In this document: piece by piece, positions 20,207-29,159 of the stretch | Layout: the number at the start of each line of letters is the position of its first letter | Numbering within the stretch: position 1 is the stretch's first letter | Assembly (NCBI GenBank): GCA_016648135.1 | Contig: JADDOH010002135.1 | Span: forward strand, 1 to 64,000 | DNA from: Agrypnia vestita | Taxonomy: Eukaryota; Arthropoda; Insecta; Trichoptera; Phryganeidae | Reading direction: 5' to 3' | DNA: 64,000 bases | The notes under the pieces: generated by a model | What the model saw: only the letters and a program-made list of their open reading frames with translations | Databases searched by the model: none | What the model was told of the DNA's origin: nothing | Program-made: the position numbers and the translations under genes

Positions 20207-20479
20207 GCTTATGAAACCTACTCACAAAAATTACAAATATTCTTTCGTTCCATGAACTCAAAGCCTTCCCTAAATATCAATATTAATATTTATCGCAAAT
20301 ACATGGAAGATAAACATTAAAATAAAATAAATCGTGAACTTTGTTTTTCACCACCCTCATATATAAAATGATTGTTTTCGCAATTGGTCGGTGGAATATA
20401 TTGTTGCGATAGTCTAAAATGGTGGTAATTAAACGTAATCCAAAACTTGAGAACGTTCTACGCGAATGTGAAAATGATT

Positions 20480-20815
20480 AGATTATATTGGAATATTCGA
20501 GACGGCGTCGTGTGAGCGAACAGTTTTCGCGTTATGGTGACAGCCCACAGATAAAGTGACAATTAAGTGTGTTAGTACTGCTATAGTAAATCAAGAAAGT
20601 ACCTACCGACAGGCGAGAAGTTTCCTAGTACGAACCTGAACGATTTTAGCATGAGTGTTTGGGAGACACGTTATTCAAGTGAAAATTAGATATACAGTGC
20701 AGGAAAGATTCATTGAACATTCAGTGAGAATTTAAGAACAGAGCATCAAGTAAATTCATGTCTTGTGACCTTGTGTAAGAAATAAACGTTTAAATAGTTT
20801 TAAATGTTTACTAGG
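20480..20815 (+). other. 5'-UTR-like stretch, possible non-coding first exon
   Basis: From about 20490 the sequence changes character. GAGACGGCGTCGTGTGAGCG, AACAGTTTTCGCGTTATGG and repeated GTGACAATTAAGTGTG and GTGAAAATTAG phrases resemble insect 5' untranslated leaders. Only very short frames occur (for example MSVWETRYSSEN at 20652). A possible donor, TTACTAG followed by GTGAATA, is near 20813. No downstream coding exon is recognised. This is a hint only. Confidence 0.25.
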
Positions 20816-21144
20816 TGAATATCCAAGAGTTTAAGATTCATGAATGAGGGAGACCCAATTCACTGAAGTATTATGGAAGACAGTTACTTGAGTGACTCAG
20901 CATTTATTTCTTGTAAAATTAAGAAGTTTTTTCTTTGAGTTATCCACGGGGTTCATAGCATTTCCCTTCAGCACCTTTCCTTCTTCTATTTATCTTTCTT
21001 CTTGCATTTTTGTTGTCGTCTATGCTTTTGTCTCAGATTTGTTTAAACCAAATACAATAGAAATCCAGCACTGCCGCGACAATCGGTGGATTTTGTCTGC
21101 GTGTGAAATTTTGGTTTATCTCTTATCATCAATTTAAAAACTGG

Positions 21145-21240
21145 TGTGGACTAAGCGATGTTAGTGTAAAGCGCCCTTGAGGTGATCTTTCTACGAAATT
21201 GGCGCTATATAAATTATCCATTATTATTATTATTATTATT
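21145..21240 (+). repeat. L2/CR1-type LINE 3' terminus
   Basis: GTAAAGCGCCCTTGAGGTGA, then GGCGCTATATAAATTATCC and a run of ATT units, matches the widespread L2-type 3' end (AAAGCGCTATATAAAT followed by a short microsatellite). The upstream frame 20892-21137 may be its decayed C-terminus, but I cannot identify motifs in it. Confidence 0.65.
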
Positions 21241-21289
21241 TGGTGATGATGCGAACATTTTAAATCCTGCCGCCAATATATAAGATTAT

Positions 21290-21440
21290 CCTCCACAATG
21301 CAAATGCGCATTCTAAAATACAACGGACATATCACATGTCGTGACTGAATGTCCATACATAATGGAGAGGCTTGCGGCACAAGGCAGAGTTGAGGGAACC
21401 CGTCCCCGTGGAAGATTACCAACTAGATAGAAGGACCTGG
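21290..21440 (+). pseudogene. RTE-like LINE C-terminal fragment
   Basis: The plus strand reads MQMRILKYNGHITCRD, then a broken codon, MERLAAQGRVEGTRPRGRLP and TR-KDLVKSG. This is the KxxGHIxRxD, Q-G-R-x-E-G, R-G-R-x-P-T-R-W order of the RTE-type tail domain. One stop replaces the W. About 150 bp remains. Confidence 0.65.
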
Positions 21441-21540
21441 TAAAGTCTGGAAATAATTCTGTCAAGTCTGGGAAAAACAACAACAATGGAAACAAGCAGA
21501 ACCTGGTAAAGTCTGGATCATATAAAACATCACTAAACAC

Positions 21541-22155
21541 ACTATATCTAGCTCAAAAAAGCATAATTAAAATTATTTTAAAAATACCTAGAACCTACCC
21601 TACAAACCGATTATTCATAAACTTTTGTGTGCCTACTGTGATGGAATTTTTGGATAAAATATCATTAGTACAAATTTTTTAAGAAAATTATAAAATGGCC
21701 TAGGCCCACAAGAGCATTCCTAAATTTAAAATTACCCAGATACAAAACAAGCGCAGTTCAGAACCACTATTCATTTGTAGGAATAAAAAAATTTAATTTT
21801 ATTACCGGATAAATAAAAAAAAAATTTAAGACTATACGTCATTTAAAAATGAAACAAAATTTTAACAAAAAACTTCTTGAAATTCCCTTATAAGTACTTA
21901 TTTTCAACTATTTTGATTCCTGATATTTTTGTTCACTATTTTGTTTCTTGATATTTATTGTTTATTATTTTTTTTCTTAATACTTTTGTTGTAAAAATTG
22001 TTATATCATAAAATAATATGATATGACTTACTCCTCCCATAACCGCGAGCGTCAGATTTTTTATGATTACGATTACGATCTTATTGTATGAATGATCACT
22101 GAATTTATGAAATTTTGTACCATGATATGTATTTATAATAAATAAATAAATAAAA
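21541..22155 (+). pseudogene. CR1/Jockey-like LINE C-terminus with 3' UTR and tail
   Basis: The plus strand reads LAQKSIIKIILKIPRTYPTN, then RLFINFCVPTVMEFLDKISL, and after frameshifts NHYSFVGIKKF and FKNETKF. This is the thumb and tail of a CR1/Jockey-type reverse transcriptase. An AT-rich 3' UTR follows and the copy ends in AATAAATAAATAAATAAAAA near 22155. The left border joins abruptly to the RTE-like fragment. Confidence 0.72.
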
Positions 22156-22467
22156 ATTTCTCACTTCGAAAAGCTGTCGGTAAAGCAGGTCGAAGCAGAT
22201 GGCGCCAGATAATTTTGGCTGTGTTGTTTTCAAGAACATAGCAAAGAAGATCTTATATGTACTATATTATGTATGCCATACATGCTGAAAAGCACAGAGG
22301 GGGGCATTTAGCTTTGCTGTAAAAAATGTCAAAAAGTCAAAAAGTCAAACGCTTTTGGGAAGTAAAAAAATAGATGTCTCATTAACAAAGGAGACCATGA
22401 GTGATAAATTTAAACCACAGCTTTCTGTAGTAAACGCAAGTCGCATACGTATCGGGTTGTTCATAGT

Positions 22468-22560
22468 GAACCAGGGGCAGATAGTGAGAACGAGAAGCAT
22501 GAATTTTATTTAAACAAATATTTGGAAAAAAAAACGATATAAAATATTTATCTGGCATAA
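22468..22560 (+). repeat. hAT-type MITE end
   Basis: CAGGGGCAGATAGTGAGAAC, then GAGAAGCATGAATTTT, matches the terminal repeat of the element at 61255-61470. The CAGGGGC start is hAT-like. Only this end and some AT-rich interior are recognisable here. Confidence 0.5.
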
Positions 22561-22659
22561 AATTATGAACTATTTCAATTTGAATAATGTGTTAATTGTT
22601 GAGATAGTAATATTACGAGTTACTTCTCTTATTTCGGCTCTTTTTTAAAATGTACGCTT

Positions 22660-22815
22660 AGGGGAAAATCATTAATGGATAGAATAGCTGAACATTATAT
22701 TGTATAAAGTGAATACTTAAGTCATGGGTCGTAAGCCCTATAAACCTACATTCCCATATAAATAGTTTCATATTTATGAGACATCTTTAATATATCTTGA
22801 TTAATGGGGTAACCT
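22660..22815 (+). repeat. dispersed repeat family W, copy 2 (partial)
   Basis: GTATAAAGTGAATACTTAAG, TTCCCATATAAATAGTTTCA and TTATGAGACATCTTTAATAT correspond in order to the right part of copy 1 (GTAAAGTGATCACTTAAG, TTCCCATAAAAATACAGTTT, GTGAGA). Confidence 0.5.
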
Positions 22816-23034
22816 CTGTGGATAAAATACAGTAAAGTGCTTTTGAAAAATTTGAACAAATTTTCTGAATAGATAAATGTTTTTTTTTGCAAGATTCCAA
22901 GTCCACATTTTTGGACAAGACTGTTTTAAGGGATCTTTGCAGAAGTACAATATAATAACGTGGCAAGTAAGTGGTTACGTATCATGATTTTAATGAAATT
23001 ATCATAATCAAGGAATAAATAAATTTCTACAACC

Positions 23035-23270
23035 TTCCGTGTAGGTGGTCCTGACCCTGCCCTGCAGGAATTGGTCCAGGAGGGATGCTGTTTACAAACG
23101 CTCACAAATTAGAAATAATACCCGGACTTGCTCGGGTATGGTCCCTGCTGAATCAGGCTGTGCCACTTAATCACATTTAACGACGGTGCTCGACACGCCT
23201 TTACAGGTGGGCAGGGTATTTGGGTTCGTGCTCGCTATCGCAACGTGCTTTAAACGTATTCTTTACTCTT
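23035..23270. promoter_or_regulatory. GC-rich unique islet with forkhead-like site
   Basis: The islet contains GGTGGTCCTGACCCTGCCCT, GGATGCTGTTTACAAACGC (a TGTTTAC forkhead-type word), ACCCGGACTTGCTCGGGT (a small palindrome) and GGTGCTCGACACGCC. It is not repeated in the window and has no open frame with a family signature. A conserved regulatory element is plausible. Confidence 0.3.
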
Positions 23271-23614
23271 TTTGAGTCACACTGTAGTAAAAACAAATTC
23301 TTGATATTATGGACGAAAAGCTTATTTGCAAATACAGAAATGTTTACCAAAAAAAAAAATTTCACACTGCACTGAAAACTAACACATTTCGAAATTCTCC
23401 TTTTCTACAATACCCCGAAATACGGAATATTTTTCAAATAGCAGAGATGTGAGAAAAAACTTTGAATTAAAAATATATAAATGCTTTTTAAAAAAAATAA
23501 TTTTTATTTCGTGCAGAGTTTTCCGGTCCATTCTGCCATGTGTATCTGAACTTTTTGGTCAAAGTTTTGGATGCCGATTCAGAATCCGTCATCTGATAAA
23601 AAGAAAGGAAAATT

Positions 23615-23725
23615 TATACAGGGGGACCATGCTCTCATAGTTATGGATATATGCGATATCAAAGTTTGATTTTTTTTTCAATATTTCTCACTTTTTTTTG
23701 TAAAATCCATATCAAATATTAAAAA
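23615..23725 (+). repeat. diverged half copy of the palindromic MITE
   Basis: TACAGGGGGACC, TAGTTATGGATATATGCGAT, ATCAAAGTTTGATTTTTTTT and CAATATTTCTCACTTTTTTT correspond to the left half of the element at 19600-20128. Confidence 0.65.
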
Positions 23726-23743
23726 TATTTCGAAAAGAAAATT

Positions 23744-24130
23744 TTGCTTAATTCGTATATTCCTCACCAAGTCCACCTGTCAAATCCTACACACACCAAA
23801 ATTCATTCTTATGCAAACAATAAAAAAATTTCAGTGTTGTCACCGATAACTAATTTAGAATGTACTGAATTCAAGAAATATGTTTTTAGGAAACAAAGCT
23901 GTATTCCTTCATGTTTTCAAAACACTATTAAAAGCAAAAGCAGTTATATCCACTTCAACCAATCAACTCCCAATAGGCCATTTTGTCACATAACAAAATA
24001 GCCGCTTCATACAAAAGTTAGATTTGATGTCGACTTTAAACTGAAACATCATGGCGAAGACAGTAATATCCAATTACGTAAACAGCAAAGGCAGCAATGT
24101 CCACATCTGAACCTTTTAAAAGATAAATAT
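23744..24130 (+). other. unrecognised segment with an 85-codon frame
   Basis: A frame at 23744-24001 (starting MLNSYIPHQVHLSNPTHTK) has no similarity I recognise. Three loose repeats of the phrase GGCAGTAATATCCA-like (near 23940, 24060 and 24095) resemble the GCAAAGGCAGCAATATCC words next to the PLE motif at 26.9 kb. The segment may therefore be part of the same element type. Confidence 0.25.
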
Positions 24131-24429
24131 TTACTTATATTCGTATATAAAAGGAATACTTTGACGGCATTTTTTTTAAATTTCTTTCCAATAAAAAGTA
24201 GGTTTTTCTAGGGTATTTGCATTTTTTGTATTTATCTCTATAAAATGTATTATTATTCATTAACGCCCTCCAGTGCTTTAACAAAAAAATTAAGTGAAGT
24301 AATAAACGTCAAGCACAATATACTATTACTAGGATGAATATTTTTTTATTTATCATAATTATTAATTTCCACATACATGTTGTGTGGGCTAATACATGAT
24401 TTCAGTTAAACATATTGCATTCCATAATC

Positions 24430-24643
24430 TTGACATTTAAACATTTTTTATAAAATTTTTTTTGCACCCCTGTTTAAACTTCTTTATATTTAATGTGTTT
24501 TTAATTGTTTTTGGCAGGCTACCGAAGAATTTAAGACCTTTGTACATCAGATAATTTTGTGTGGTATTTTTCTTTTTCTTCTGAAGTCTTATGCTGAGGC
24601 CTCCTCTTGTATTGTATGAATCAAAATCCTGATTTGGTTTCAT
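24430..24643 (-). pseudogene. CR1/Jockey-like LINE, last 68 codons
   Basis: The minus strand reads DSYNTRGGLSIRLQKKKKN, then YLMYKGLKFFGSLPKTIKN and FKQGCKKNFIKN before a stop. The YNTR...YxGxKxFNxLP order is the CR1/Jockey C-terminus also seen at 1.6, 31.7 and 49.9 kb. A 3' UTR follows to about 24300. The 5' border lies against the tandem array. Confidence 0.75.
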
Positions 24644-24675
24644 CCTGTTATCAAAGTTTTAGGGTAATAGTCTGT

Positions 24676-25130
24676 GTCTGATTTCAAATAAGACAAGTAT
24701 ATAAAGAAAAAAATATAGAGCGATGAGCATAAGGACAAAAAAGTATATAATTTAAAAAAATTTCATGTCTGATTTCAAATAAGACAAGTATATAAAGAAA
24801 AAATATAGAGCGATGACAATATGGACAAAAAAGTATTTAATTTAAAAAAATTTCATGTCTGATTTCAAATAAGACAAGTATATAAAGAAAAAAATATAGA
24901 GCGATGACAATATGGACAAAAAAGTATTTAATTTAAAAAAATTTCATGTCTGATTTCAAATAAGACAAGTATATAAAGAAAAAAATATAGAGCGATGAGC
25001 ATATGGACAAAAAAGTATTTAATTTAAAAAAAAATTTCATGTCTGATTTCAAATAAAACAAGTATATAAAGAAAAAAATATAGAGCGATGACAATATGGA
25101 CAAAAAATATTTAATTTAAAAAAAAATTTA
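24676..25130. repeat. tandem array, five units of about 91 bp
   Basis: Units start with GTCTGATTTCAAATAAGACA at 24676, 24767, 24857, 24948 and 25041 (periods 91, 90, 91 and 93). Each unit continues AGTATATAAAGAAAAAA, ATATAGAGCGATGA and ATATGGACAAAAAAGTATTT. Units differ by only a few bases and by poly-A length, so expansion was recent. There is no coding content. Confidence 0.95.
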
Positions 25131-25309
25131 AACAATAATGTAAATGCAATGCGCAGACACACGCAGTCAAAATAAGTATCAAATGCATATTAATAGAATG
25201 AGCACTTTAAATGAACATCTCGGGATATTAATATTTTTTTTTTTTTTTTTATATTATAATTATAAATCATCAAGATAGATGTTGATCCATTCTGATGAAA
25301 CTAAATTCA

Positions 25310-25585
25310 CGCTTTGGGCGTCTTCCTGAGTGTAATTGATTCACGAAGCGACGCGTCTCGCGCACCTACGTGGCGCGGTACAGCGCCCCCAGCGCGCGGT
25401 AATAATGTATGTCATGTAATACACAAAATGTCATTTCGGGTTGTCATACACGAGCGGAAATAAACAATAGGCGAAGCTCACCGCGCCCGCCATTCCTGTT
25501 CTGTGAAGATCTCGATGCAAAAATGCACGTGAGCCCGTTCCAAATACACGCTGACGGCAAAGTAACTCACGCCGGGAATCATTAA
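25310..25585. promoter_or_regulatory. strongly GC-rich unique islet
   Basis: GAAGCGACGCGTCTCGCGC, CTACGTGGCGCGGTACAGCG, CCCCCAGCGCGCGGTAATAA, a CACGTG E-box inside TGCACGTGAGCC, and CACCGCGCCCGCC stand out in very AT-rich surroundings. The islet is unique in the window and has no protein signature. It could be a promoter-like or conserved non-coding element. Confidence 0.35.
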
Positions 25586-25589
25586 AATT

Positions 25590-26150
25590 GAAGAAAAACA
25601 TAAAACGTGTTATCTCTACTTGATTTCAATTTTGTTTTACATTACACTACTCGATTTTCAGGAATTACAGTATCTCTCATCGCCAGTGAAGTATGAAAGT
25701 GACTATATTAAAATACAGATTTTTTACACGGCGGCGGCGGGCTGGAGTTGTTGGTGTAGAATTGTCGTTGGTGAATAGAGGGAAGAATTTTGAATTTTTA
25801 AGCAAATTTATACCAGAGTTTAAATATCTCTTAATTTGTAATATTATATTTCAATATGATTCATTTTATTATTTTTACGGGTGACGGGATAGAGAACTTA
25901 AATGGTATATGAATGAAAATAATGATTATTATCTACGATGTGGTTCGCAAATTCAGAAAAATTATTACTAGTTAGACGCCGACGATGCTAGACTAAAAGT
26001 ATAATTTTTAGATTTATATAAGTTTGACCGATGCATTGACTATTAAAATCTCCGCAAGAAATTTCGTGAACTTCTTTCATGATCTATTTTTGACTGATTT
26101 CAGGATTAAGTAGCAAGGAGTTAACGAGTATAATAATAAATAATAATAAC
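25590..26150. other. no gene seen
   Basis: The stretch is AT-rich. A 63-codon frame at 25693-25884 includes the run CGGCGGCGGCGGGC but no recognisable domain. Confidence 0.4.
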
Positions 26151-26164
26151 TTTGTGGACTTTCA

Positions 26165-26465
26165 TAGCAAAAGACAGACGGCGGATCGCTGTCTTTGAAA
26201 TGTGGTGTTGGACACATGTAACACATGTCCATATTACAAGAAGTCAAAATCAAGAAGAGACGAATCCTTCAATTTTTGGACATATTTCCAGAGGATATAA
26301 GATAGCTTATAGAAGCTTTCTGTGGTAGACCACGCCGAGGGTTGAAGAGAAAGGTCTCCCACTGGTTGGACAGATGGAGGAGAATAGTCAAGATAGTGAG
26401 AAGTCATAAGATTGCGATCCTTAGTAATGAGAGACTGACTTGGAAGATGATGACAGATAACTAAA
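26165..26465 (+). pseudogene. RTE-like LINE C-terminal fragment
   Basis: The plus strand, across frameshifts, reads FGHISRGYK, then AFCGRPRRGLKRKVSHWLDR, WRRIVKIVRSHKIAILSNER and LTWKMMTDN. The FGHI-x-R, G-R-x-R-R-G-x-K-R, W-L-D-R-W order is that of RTE-type tail domains. Confidence 0.65.
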
Positions 26466-26585
26466 TCTAATTTATTTGGTATTAAAGGCAGTTTTCATTC
26501 TTGACGATAATTATATAGATCTTGAGTGTATATTGAAGTCATCATGATACCCATCTACCTACTGTTTTCAAGAGTCATATATCTG

Positions 26586-26935
26586 CGTGTGGTATAAAAG
26601 CAAAGGCAAAATTATCCTAAAAATTAGAAAAAATGTTTAGAATGAAATATCCGAAGATTACTAATTTAAAATTTAATAAATTCTAAATTTTATATAATTA
26701 GGAAAAATTTAATTTGGTTTCACCACTTATATATTGAAAATATCAACATGTTTCAGGGCCAATGATCCCTTTGTCAGGATAACGTATACTTCATTTTATG
26801 TATCCACTCCTCGCAAAATCATGTTTTCTAAAAATTTATATGCTATGTTTCCTACAAAATCTCAAATTCAGAATATCGATATCTACTTTATTTTTTTGTG
26901 GATATTGCTGCCCTTGCTTTTATACCCCAAATTTA
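26586..26935. repeat. PLE-type unit between inverted GTATAAAAGCAAAGGC ends
   Basis: The left end GGTATAAAAGCAAAGGCAAA and right end CTGCCCTTGCTTTTATACC are inverted copies. Between them, on the minus strand, lies a hammerhead-like motif followed by AAGTGGTGAAACCAAATT, the tail seen after other PLE motifs. The 11071-11298 locus has the same ends. I read it as a rearranged, non-coding PLE 3' unit flanked by inverted repeats. Confidence 0.55.
26744..26781 (-). ncRNA. hammerhead-like motif, ATGTTGA subfamily
   Basis: The minus strand reads TCCTGACAAAGGGATCATTG, then GCCCTGAAACATGTTGAT. Helix II pairs AGGG with CCCT, and GAAAC, a short AC/GT helix III and the T at the cleavage side are intact. 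The core box is CTGACAA, so G8 is A. Confidence 0.55.
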
Positions 26936-26954
26936 GTAAACAATAAATATTTTA

Positions 26955-27226
26955 AAATGTAATATCACATTGTTTAACACCACCTTATTGTGTTTTTACC
27001 AACTAACATCAACAAAGGGGAATTTATCGCGTAGCCCAATTCTAGATATGTTTCCTTTTCAAAGTTGACATTCTGTCTCTTTCTTCCCTTAACTATCTAT
27101 CTTGATTGTTTGTGCTTCTGTTTTTGATTAGCAATATTCAACCCCAATGAAGGCTCAGCTGTGAGCTGAAACTAGTTGGTTAAAACTCAATAAAGTGGTG
27201 TTAAACAAAATGATATTACATTTCAA
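26955..27226. repeat. 272-bp element with about 53-bp inverted repeats
   Basis: The left arm, about 26955-27008, contains ATGTAATATCACATTGTTTA and ACACCACCTTATTG. The right arm, about 27172-27226, is its inverted copy (CAATAAAGTGGTGTTAAACA, then ATGATATTACAT). The shared arm is the tail that follows PLE hammerhead motifs. The right arm is preceded by one such motif. Confidence 0.75.
27141..27178 (+). ncRNA. hammerhead-like motif, CTAGTTG subfamily
   Basis: CCCCAATGAAGGCTCAGCTG, then TGAGCTGAAACTAGTTGG. Helix II pairs GGCTCA with TGAGCT (one mismatch), and GAAAC, then TAGTT (palindromic short helix III ACTAGT), are intact. The core box is CAATGA instead of CTGATGA. It has the same GAAACTAGTT and AATAAAGTGGT context as the 39.6-kb pair. 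Confidence 0.5.
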
Positions 27227-27352
27227 GATATTATGTCTCACCACAATGCGTTTGCTTTGTGTGAAAATTAAATAAATATTTTCTATATATATTCAAGAAC
27301 ACATTCATATTTGTGAAGTTGTAATTTTTCAGAACAAAGTTCTGTGAAATTT

Positions 27353-27803
27353 TTAAAACCAAATTAATTAATCAATTAGAAAGACATACAGAAAAATCTT
27401 ATTTACACTTCAATTTGAATTTTTTTCACTAAATAAGTTGTTTTAATAAAGTTAATTTATATCAATTATAATTATTAATTATATCTGTTGCATAAATGTT
27501 TGTCCAAATAAAATGAATTATCCGATTGATTCTGGCGTCCATCTAGCGGTGGCATTGCAAAGTAATTTCAACTACCGTATCAAAAAAGTGGATTGCTCTG
27601 TGGACAAAAATAAAAATTCATCAATTAATAATAATAAGAACTACATATAAGGTCGATATATTCACGGAAACATAGAGGGTTGCCATAGCACCGGCCCCAG
27701 AAAGGAGGTGACCTGGGTTTGAATCCCAGTAGTAACCTAATATTTTTTCGTGAATTAGATTTTTCTGTATGTCTTTCTTATTGATTAATTAATTTGGTTT
27801 TAA
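27353..27803. mobile_element. 451-bp TIR element with internal tRNA-like promoter
   Basis: Terminal inverted repeats of 47 bp lie at 27353-27399 and 27757-27803, with few mismatches; the ends read TTAAAACCAAATTAATTAAT. Inside, GGTTTGAATCC at 27716-27726 is a box-B-like word, and GCACCGGCCCCAGAAAGGAG precedes it. A CCATCTAGCGGTGG word is near 27539. There is no coding frame. It is a non-autonomous DNA element, possibly one that captured a SINE head. Confidence 0.75.
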
Positions 27804-27879
27804 ATATTTTCTCACAAAATAAAATAACCCAGGCATTTTGATGTTCACGATACTGCGTGGGTCTTCATGGATGGATGTA

Positions 27880-28160
27880 ATATGTATCCCAAAATATTGT
27901 AATGATTTCCGAACCACCGCCTGGGGGTTGCAGCCGGGGGCGGGCTCAGTAATCGTGCTGCCTACATTGGAACACGGTAATTGCAAAACGGCACAATAAA
28001 TCCGGATTTATTTTGTACAAGTACGCAATTATTTTCATACAACGGGAGAATCCACTTATACGGTCGTAACGCGATCCGAGTACCGCGGGCTGCACTGCGA
28101 TCTCGCTGGGGCGCGGACTTTTGTAAAAATGCAAATGAATGTTGCTTTGTTGTTACTATT
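27880..28160. promoter_or_regulatory. GC-rich unique islet with octamer site
   Basis: ACCGCCTGGGGGTTGCAGCC, GGGGGCGGGCTC, TACCGCGGGCTGCACTGCGA and GGGGCGCGGAC are clustered, and AAATGCAAATGA near 28127 holds a perfect POU octamer ATGCAAAT. Three short overlapping frames cross the islet with no shared signature. It is a good candidate for a conserved enhancer, by inference. Confidence 0.35.
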
Positions 28161-28451
28161 TGATGCGAAGTTTTTGTATCATGCGGTTGACGAAATACGA
28201 ATTTTAAGGATACACATACGGGAATATAACAATCGCTGGCAAAGGTTAAAGTAGTTTACTTCGCAACGTAGGCTTATACCACGAGACAATTTTTATCATT
28301 TTTAAGTTAATAATGCGGAAATATTGAAAGTAGGTATTGTTAAAAAAATACCGTCTTTATTTATAATAAATCATAATATGTAATAATACGAATAAAACGA
28401 TTAAGGCAATGCTATTTTTAATTATCTCAAATTATAGTAAAATTCGGTCAA

Positions 28452-28790
28452 ACATGGCAAAAACTAACCCACAAAAACCAAGTTTTTACAATACTCCCTT
28501 TCTCATTTTCGGGTTTCGTGTCTACCATATGCGTCGGAATCTTCATACAACTTACTAATTTGTATGAAAAAAACATAAAAAATTTGAAAAATTCCAAAAT
28601 TTTACTATAATTACTGATTTTTTTTAACAAAAATTTGATAGATCTTCTTGATCGTCGCCACGAGTCTGCTTGCAAAGTTTCAGCTCGATTGAATCACGGA
28701 AAAAGGGTTAAAAATCGATCAAAAGTTTTTTCGTCAGGCAAGCAAACAAGCAGACGCCACGAGTTAAAAGAAAGGGAATAAAAAAGATAC
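28452..28790 (+). repeat. dispersed repeat family X, copy 1
   Basis: The copy starts GCAAAAACTAACCCACAAAA with ACTCCCTTTCT near 28493. It continues GTCTACCATATGCGTCGGAA and CTTGATCGTCGCCACGAGTC, then TTGCAAAGTTTCAGCTCGAT, and ends GAGTTAAAAGAAAGGGAAT. ACTCCCTTTCT and AGAAAGGGAAT are inverted. Other copies are at 48405 (minus), 50285 (plus) and 51376 (minus). Confidence 0.75.
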
Positions 28791-28849
28791 AACACCGAGC
28801 TCTATGACCTCTACCAGGACGTCAGGTAGTCAAGTTCATCAAGATTGCG

Positions 28850-29110
28850 CTAGTTGGGACATCTACACCGTATATGTGTATATATCTGGAGCCCTCAAAA
28901 AGGGTGTTGTTTAACGACCCAATGGGCAGAAGAAGTGCTGGAAGACCAAAATTACGGTGGTTAGGTGGTGTTGTTGCGGACTGCCGGGCCCTGGGGCAGC
29001 AAAACTGGAAAATGGCAGCCAGCGACAGAGCAGCATGGAGGACTTTCTTGGAGGCAGCCAAGACCCACCAGGTTGTAACGTTGAGGATGGATGGATGGAA
29101 AGTAAATATT
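28850..29110 (+). pseudogene. RTE-like LINE C-terminal fragment with ATGG tail
   Basis: The frame 28874-29158 reads EPSKRVLFNDPMGRRSAGRP, then KLRWLGGVVADCRALGQQNW and KMAASDRAAWRTFLEAAKTH. The G-R-R-x-x-G-R-P-x-x-R-W-x-x-x-V-x-x-D, L-G-x-x-N-W, A-x-D-R-x-x-W-R order is the tail domain of an RTE-type LINE. It ends in GATGGATGGATGG, the usual short tandem tail. The stretch is open but truncated at its 5' side. Confidence 0.82.
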
Positions 29111-29159
29111 AGTTGCAATGTATTTATACTTGTGTGCATTAGCAACAAAATACATTAAT

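Noticed and set aside
24676..25130. CRISPR-like array
   Set aside because: The repeats are directly tandem with no unique spacers, and the surroundings are eukaryotic; it is a minisatellite.
27530..27560. Second CTCF-like site (CCATCTAGCGGTGGCA)
   Set aside because: It lies inside a TIR element and fits the consensus only in part; kept as a word within that element.
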